NCBI GenBank assembly: GCA_017411885.1
Contig: JAFQPF010000231.1
Coordinates: forward strand, 1-9,872
DNA from: Clostridia bacterium
GTDB taxonomy: Bacteria; Bacillota_A; Clostridia; Oscillospirales; CAG-272
DNA length: 9,872 bases
Direction: 5' to 3'
Part shown: positions 6,604 to 9,872 of the stretch, piece after piece
How the letters are laid out: the number at the start of each line of letters is the position of its first letter
How positions within the stretch are numbered: the stretch's first letter is position 1
Notes under the pieces: model-generated
Told to the model about the DNA's origin: nothing
What the model saw: only the letters and a program-made list of their open reading frames with translations
Databases searched by the model: none
Made by a program: the position numbers and the translations under genes

Positions 6604-6980
6604 GCATAGTTAAATACTGCGGACTTGTTATTCTCGCGCTATTCGCGGTGCTATTGACAGGTGAGCTTAAGCGTGAGATAGGCAAGCTTGTCGGGATATG
6701 TGCGGGTGTAGCCTTGCTTGTCGCGGCGGTAGGGAAAATGGTGCCGGTATTCGCTCTTGTAAAGGAGCTTTTGGGGGGTACGGCCATCGCAGGTTATTTC
6801 AGCACCCTGATAAAAGCGCTCGGTGTTGCGCTTGCCGTAGAATTCTGTGCCGATCTGTGCAGGGATTTAGGTGAGTCGACCCTTGCCCACAGGCTTGAAA
6901 TGCTTGGAAAGGCTGAGCTTTTGTTGCTTGCGCTTCCGCTTGTAAGTGAGCTTGTAAAGCTTGCGAGAGGGCTTTTGTGA
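6600..6980 (+). CDS. spoIIIAD: Stage III sporulation protein AD
   Basis: This polytopic membrane protein of 126 aa has helices at about 5-20, 30-57, 63-85 and 104-122. The conserved block CRDLGESTLAHRLEMLGKAE (87-106) followed by a hydrophobic helix is characteristic of SpoIIIAD. The length is normal. It overlaps spoIIIAC by 4 nt at its start and runs into the spoIIIAE start at its end. Confidence 0.95.
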   Translation: MSIVKYCGLVILALFAVLLTGELKREIGKLVGICAGVALLVAAVGKMVPVFALVKELLGGTAIAGYFSTLIKALGVALAVEFCADLCRDLGESTLAHRLEMLGKAELLLLALPLVSELVKLARGLL

Positions 6981-8083
6981 TGCGTATAGTATCATTTGTG
7001 ATAACGGTGCTTGTACTGATGTCACTTTTTCCGCTTACACTTGGCGCAAGTGAGCTTGATGCCGCACTTATCGAAGAATATATCCCCGAGGATATAAAGG
7101 ATACTTTGCCCGACGGTATTTTTGATAAAGAAAATACAGGCATAGCAGACAAGCTTTCGTTTTCATATTTTCTTGAAAGCATAAAAAACGCGTTTGCCTC
7201 GGTCGCGGGAGGATATACAGCCGATCTTGCAACGCTGGTTTCGCTTTTGATCATATCCTCGCTGTTTCATCTTTTATCTCAAAGCACCAAGGGCAGCCTT
7301 GACGGTGCGTTTTCGGGTATAAGCTCGCTGTGCGTATGTGTATATATCTTCACGGTGATCGCCGCGCTGTTTGAAACGGTTGCCGAATATCTCGGCACGC
7401 TTGCATCCTTTGCAAGCGCGGTAACGCCGGTCGTATCAATAGCTTACGCGGCAGGAGGAAATATAAGCGCGGCTACGGTAAGCAACAGCGGACTTATGCT
7501 GTGTATAGCGGTGATAGAAAATATCTGCGCGTATTTTTTGTATCCCCTGCTTTCGCTTATCGCGGCAATGACTGTTGCCTCCTCTCTTGCACCGGCAATA
7601 AGGATCAACACGCTGACAGGCTTTTTGCGCGGAGTAATGATGCTCGGCATAAGCTTTACCGTAACGGCGATATCGGCAATTATGAGCCTTCAGCATACGC
7701 TTGCCTGCGCCTCGGATACGCTCGGCGCACGGGCTGTACGCTTTGCGGCGTCAAGCTTTATTCCCATAGTCGGCTCGGCGGTAAGCGAGGCGGTGCGTAC
7801 TGTTGCGGGAAGCGTCGGGTACATACGTTCAAGCATAGGCGGCATCGGTATTGTAGTAGTGATACTGATAACGCTTCCGGTATTTATAAGCCTTATGCTC
7901 GTGCGGATAAATCTGGCAATCAGCGCGTCGCTTTCGGATATGCTTGGGTGCGAAAGAGAAACGCAGGTATTAAAGCAGGCATCCTTGCTTGTAAACGTCC
8001 TTATCGCGCTTGTGTCGCTTTCGGCGTTTATGTTCGTGTATTTTCTGACGCTTTTGCTGAAATGCTCGTCGGCATACGCATAG
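6980..8083 (+). CDS. spoIIIAE: Stage III sporulation protein AE
   Basis: This is a large polytopic membrane protein of the SpoIIIA complex (367 aa from the ATG at 6980; a GTG one codon upstream at 6977 is also possible). An N-terminal signal-like helix (about 1-22) is followed by an extracytoplasmic segment, IEEYIPEDIKDTLPDG, typical of the family, then six or more hydrophobic helices from about residue 85 to the end. It is slightly shorter than the Bacillus protein (about 400 aa). The ATG shares one base with the spoIIIAD stop, and AGAGGG lies upstream. It is often described as the permease-like part of the channel; that function is inferred from the family. Confidence 0.93.
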   Translation: MRIVSFVITVLVLMSLFPLTLGASELDAALIEEYIPEDIKDTLPDGIFDKENTGIADKLSFSYFLESIKNAFASVAGGYTADLATLVSLLIISSLFHLLSQSTKGSLDGAFSGISSLCVCVYIFTVIAALFETVAEYLGTLASFASAVTPVVSIAYAAGGNISAATVSNSGLMLCIAVIENICAYFLYPLLSLIAAMTVASSLAPAIRINTLTGFLRGVMMLGISFTVTAISAIMSLQHTLACASDTLGARAVRFAASSFIPIVGSAVSEAVRTVAGSVGYIRSSIGGIGIVVVILITLPVFISLMLVRINLAISASLSDMLGCERETQVLKQASLLVNVLIALVSLSAFMFVYFLTLLLKCSSAYA

Positions 8084-8099
8084 AAGAAAGGGATGGAAA

Positions 8100-8639
8100 A
8101 TGAAAGAAGAGCTTATTTCAACCGTGATCGGAGCGGCGGTAATTGAATTTATAAGCGCCTTTGTATTGCCTAAAAGTAGCGGCAGTCTGACGAAATATCT
8201 GCGATACTTGCTTGCGCTCGTGCTTGTGATCTCGATTATAACGCCTGCGGTTAATATAATCAGAGGAAATGCGCTGAGTTTTACAGATGCGCTTGATGAG
8301 ATAAGGCTTAAGGAAGAGCAGAGCCTTAATTACAAGTACGTGTATATAAAGGATTCGGTCGCATATGAAGCGGATTCGGGCGGGGAAGCTATATCAGACA
8401 AGCCCGTGCCGTGCGATATGTACATACTTGAGGTGGTGAGGTCGATAGTAAAAGAAATAGACAAAACGCTTGATGAACGATTTGGAGTAAGAACAGAGCT
8501 TGGAGTATCGCTTGATATAAGCGATATGGAAAACATAAATATTATAAGTCTGCGCATATCGGGCCTTGAGGGATATATTAAAAGCGACGTAAAAAGCTAT
8601 CTTGAAAAAGAACTCGGGTGCAGAGTCTGCGTCTCATAA
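8100..8639 (+). CDS. spoIIIAF: Stage III sporulation protein AF
   Basis: This protein of 179 aa has two N-terminal transmembrane helices (about 5-23 and 33-53, the second YLLALVLVISIITPAVNII) and a soluble C-terminal domain that faces the space between mother cell and forespore. The C-terminal part (about 112-179, with VSLDISDMENINIISLRISG and ending LGCRVCVS) has the alpha-beta pattern of the ring-building motif family. Ribosome binding site AAGGGATGG precedes the ATG, and a 16-nt gap separates it from spoIIIAE. The length is near the family norm. Confidence 0.9.
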   Translation: MKEELISTVIGAAVIEFISAFVLPKSSGSLTKYLRYLLALVLVISIITPAVNIIRGNALSFTDALDEIRLKEEQSLNYKYVYIKDSVAYEADSGGEAISDKPVPCDMYILEVVRSIVKEIDKTLDERFGVRTELGVSLDISDMENINIISLRISGLEGYIKSDVKSYLEKELGCRVCVS

Positions 8640-8655
8640 TACAGGAGGATATATA

Positions 8656-9003
8656 ATGCAAGCTTCATTAAAAGAGCTGTTCTTGCGAATAAAGCGGATA
8701 AAGAATATCGGGCTTATATCGGTGCTTCTTTTACTCGGTGTGATGCTATGTGTAATAGAAGTCTTGCCTGTACAAAACGGCTTAACCGGCGGCAGGCTTG
8801 AAGATAAGATCGAAAGACTGTGCTGTGAGCTTGTGGGCGAAGAGGTGTACGTTTCGGTAAACACGGGTATTGCGGGTGAGCCTGTGGGAATTGCACTTAT
8901 ATTAAATAAGGAAGACAATGCAAGAATAAAGCTTGAGCTTACACAAATGCTTTCGACTCTTTACGGAATACCAAGCTCTCGCATATACGTGGGAGTAAAA
9001 TAG
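8656..9003 (+). CDS. spoIIIAG: Stage III sporulation protein AG, short form
   Basis: In Bacillus, SpoIIIAG forms a large homo-oligomeric ring in the channel between mother cell and forespore. This copy has only 115 aa against roughly 200-230 in well-studied homologues. It has a basic N-terminus, one transmembrane helix (about 18-36) and a ring-building-motif domain (47-114). That domain runs from RLEDKIERLCCELV through strands EEVYVSVNTG and PVGIALILN, then the helix NARIKLELTQMLSTLYGI and the final strand SSRIYVGVK. The beta-rich insertion (beta-triangle) that splits this motif in SpoIIIAG of Bacillus has no room here. I chose the ATG at 8656 because AGGAGG lies 8 nt upstream; an in-frame ATG 54 nt earlier lies inside spoIIIAF. 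No frameshift is evident, because the C-terminal motif is intact and in frame. Confidence 0.88.
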   Translation: MQASLKELFLRIKRIKNIGLISVLLLLGVMLCVIEVLPVQNGLTGGRLEDKIERLCCELVGEEVYVSVNTGIAGEPVGIALILNKEDNARIKLELTQMLSTLYGIPSSRIYVGVK

Positions 9004-9032
9004 TCATATAAGCGTGGGCGCGCGAATATAAT
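9004..9032 (+). promoter_or_regulatory. Candidate internal sigma-E-like promoter before spoIIIAH
   Basis: In the 59-nt gap after spoIIIAG, TCATATA (9004-9010), a 14-nt spacer and AATATAAT (9025-9032) mirror the layout of the candidate promoter before spoIIIAA (ATATA, 14 nt, then an ATATA-containing -10). The spacer is GC-rich (GCGTGGGCGCGCG). This is pattern matching only. Confidence 0.4.
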
Positions 9033-9062
9033 TTAGTGTAATTTATTATAAGGAGAAAAGAT

Positions 9063-9698
9063 ATGGAAAAAACTCACGAAAAATTTGATGAAAAGCTTGA
9101 TGCTGTAAAAACTGCGGCAGATAATCTGCCGGTCGAAAAAGCAAATGACGTTCCGCTTTATAAGCGTGCGGCAGGGAAGATCAAAGGAGCCGTTGCTTCG
9201 GTCGGCACGCGCACGGTCGTGGTCGTATGCTCTGTGTTGCTTATAGGTCTTGCGGTGATACTTAATTACGCGCTTGCTGGGCAGGAGGGCGACGTGCAGA
9301 TGTTTGAGCCTACGCTTGGTGTAAGCGAGGACGAGGGCTTAAGCGTTGCCGATACCTACTTTGCTTCGTCGATACTCAGCCGTGATCAGGCTCGCGACGA
9401 GGCTATTGAGGTGCTTAAAACCGTAGTTAACAACGAAGCTGCGCTTGAGGATGCAAAGGAATCGGCGCTTACCGATATCGCACGTATTGCAGGCGAGATC
9501 GAAACCGAGGCTAACATTGAAACGCTTATCAAGAGCAAGGGCTTTGAAGAGTGTATCGCGGTCGTTACAGGTTCAAACGCGAACATTATCGTGAAATCGG
9601 ACGGACTTATGGAAAACGAGCTTTCGCAGATCAAGGAGATCGTATACGAGCAGGCGGGAATAGATCCCGTCAATATTAAGATAGTTGAGAAAAAGTAG
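9063..9698 (+). CDS. spoIIIAH: Stage III sporulation protein AH
   Basis: SpoIIIAH is the mother-cell partner of forespore SpoIIQ; the two interlock across the intermembrane space through a YscJ/FliF-like ring-building domain. This copy has 211 aa. A charged cytosolic N-terminus of about 49 residues is followed by one transmembrane helix (about 50-70), a linker, and the C-terminal domain (about 100-209). The hallmarks there are LSRDQARDEAIEVLKTVVNN (105-124), an IETEANIETLIKSKGFEECI helix-turn, NANIIVKSDGL and a last strand DPVNIKIVEK. The helical region and domain match the family closely, but the cytosolic N-terminus is longer than in Bacillus. The start has AAGGAG 7 nt upstream. It is the last gene of the operon. 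Confidence 0.95.
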   Translation: MEKTHEKFDEKLDAVKTAADNLPVEKANDVPLYKRAAGKIKGAVASVGTRTVVVVCSVLLIGLAVILNYALAGQEGDVQMFEPTLGVSEDEGLSVADTYFASSILSRDQARDEAIEVLKTVVNNEAALEDAKESALTDIARIAGEIETEANIETLIKSKGFEECIAVVTGSNANIIVKSDGLMENELSQIKEIVYEQAGIDPVNIKIVEKK

Positions 9699-9720
9699 GG
9701 GATGATGCTTAGATCATCCC
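9699..9720 (+). terminator. Hairpin after spoIIIAH, possible terminator
   Basis: A perfect 8-bp stem (GGGATGAT / ATCATCCC, arms 9699-9706 and 9713-9720) with a 6-nt loop directly follows the spoIIIAH stop. No T-tract follows (the next bases are GCAACACAAAAG), so it may be a weak terminator or an mRNA 3'-end stabiliser. Confidence 0.5.
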
Positions 9721-9757
9721 GCAACACAAAAGTGAACAGGTCCGTTAAAAACGGACA

Positions 9758-9787
9758 ATGACAAAAAACACCCTCCTATGGTATAAT
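9758..9787 (+). promoter_or_regulatory. Sigma-A type promoter of the IS transposase gene
   Basis: ATGACA (9758-9763, 5 of 6 to the -35 consensus), an 18-nt spacer and perfect TATAAT (9782-9787) predict a start near 9794, about 19 nt before the ATG. The -10 box begins at the last base of the left arm of the inverted repeat. Confidence 0.75.
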
Positions 9788-9806
9788 TAGAAAAACCATA
9801 GGAGGG
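9771..9806 (+). repeat. Perfect 12-bp inverted repeat covering the transposase ribosome binding site
   Basis: CCCTCCTATGGT (9771-9782) and ACCATAGGAGGG (9795-9806) are perfect reverse complements around a 12-nt loop. The right arm contains the ribosome binding site GGAGGG 6 nt before the ATG. RNA made from upstream would fold and hide it. RNA started at the element's own promoter (about 9794) would lack the left arm. Confidence 0.85.
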
Positions 9807-9812
9807 ATTTTT

Positions 9813-9872
9813 ATGCCAAGAGAATATCGACACATAAAACAATACGAAACAGAAATACATTCACTAAAAGAA
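9813..9872 (+). CDS. Transposase / helix-turn-helix protein, N-terminal fragment cut by the window edge
   Basis: Only 20 codons are visible, MPREYRHIKQYETEIHSLKE. This resembles, from memory, the start of small helix-turn-helix proteins encoded first in IS3-type elements of gut Clostridia, in which a helix-turn-helix for DNA binding follows. A strong ribosome binding site GGAGGG lies 6 nt upstream, and a promoter is present. The reading frame is open to the window end. Family assignment rests on a short stretch. Confidence 0.6.
   Translation, partial: MPREYRHIKQYETEIHSLKE

Larger units (their letters stand above)
9733..9872 (+). mobile_element. Left end of an insertion sequence, probably IS3-like (partial)
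   Basis: From TGAACAGG at 9733 the sequence changes character: a 7-bp hairpin GTCCGTT/AACGGAC (9740-9756), a promoter, a 12-bp inverted repeat and the start of a transposase-type gene. A TG start is usual for IS3-family ends, and the encoded N-terminus fits OrfA-like proteins. The left border is inferred; the right end, its terminal repeat and any target duplication lie outside the window. Confidence 0.55.

Noticed and set aside
7501..8103. Plus-strand open frame of 200 codons inside spoIIIAE
   Set aside because: It overlaps the well-supported spoIIIAE in another frame, and the protein is rich in Arg/Cys/Tyr with no family pattern.
8602..8655. In-frame upstream start for spoIIIAG that would add 18 residues
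   Set aside because: It lies within spoIIIAF, adds a polar stretch before the membrane helix, and has no ribosome binding site, whereas AGGAGG precedes the ATG at 8656.
8100..9003. Frameshift or assembly error as the cause of the short spoIIIAG
   Set aside because: The frame is continuous from a good ribosome binding site through the expected C-terminal motif, so a simple frameshift does not explain the length; an in-frame deletion cannot be excluded without relatives.

Overview
The window looks like chromosomal DNA of an anaerobic, endospore-forming Clostridia bacterium, probably from the gut Ruminococcaceae/Oscillospiraceae. The reasons are a complete spoIIIA operon (spoIIIAA to spoIIIAH), the Clostridia-type pair yajC plus a TIGR04086-type four-helix membrane protein, AT-rich intergenic DNA with strong AAGGAG ribosome binding sites, and clear sigma-A type promoters. 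No rRNA, tRNA or CRISPR array was seen.

Left part (1-5036), all genes on the minus strand. Three transcription units follow each other. (1) yajC, the TIGR04086-type membrane protein and an unrecognised 180-aa protein form an operon running from about 2930 down to a strong terminator at 1415-1447. (2) A single Gfo/Idh/MocA family oxidoreductase sits at 109-1287 with its own promoter and terminator. (3) A 573-aa exported protein with a SipW-dependent (TasA/camelysin-like) signal region and a GLUG-type repeat domain sits at 3035-4756, with its own promoter and terminator. It is divergent from the sporulation operon.

Right part (5037-9698), plus strand. The eight spoIIIA genes lie in canonical order. 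Start-stop overlaps of 1-4 nt join AA-AB, AC-AD and AD-AE, with short gaps elsewhere. A sigma-E-like promoter precedes spoIIIAA, and a second candidate lies in the 59-nt gap before spoIIIAH. Together the products build the mother-cell side of the SpoIIIA-SpoIIQ 'feeding tube', which keeps the forespore active after engulfment: the AA ATPase, the AB/AC/AD/AE membrane proteins, and the AF/AG/AH ring-building proteins. SpoIIIAG is unusually short and appears to be a bare ring-building motif without the beta-triangle insertion.

Far right (about 9733-9872). The left end of an insertion sequence, probably IS3-like, lies just past the spoIIIAH hairpin. It carries a promoter, a perfect 12-bp inverted repeat that covers both the -10 box and the ribosome binding site, and the first 20 codons of a transposase-type helix-turn-helix protein cut by the window edge.

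Most noteworthy: the minimal SpoIIIAG; the 180-aa gene in the usual SCIFF neighbourhood whose N-terminus resembles a SCIFF maturase but which has no radical-SAM cysteines; a three-arm competing hairpin between yajC and the next gene; and the repeat at the IS start that would hide the ribosome binding site only in read-through transcripts.
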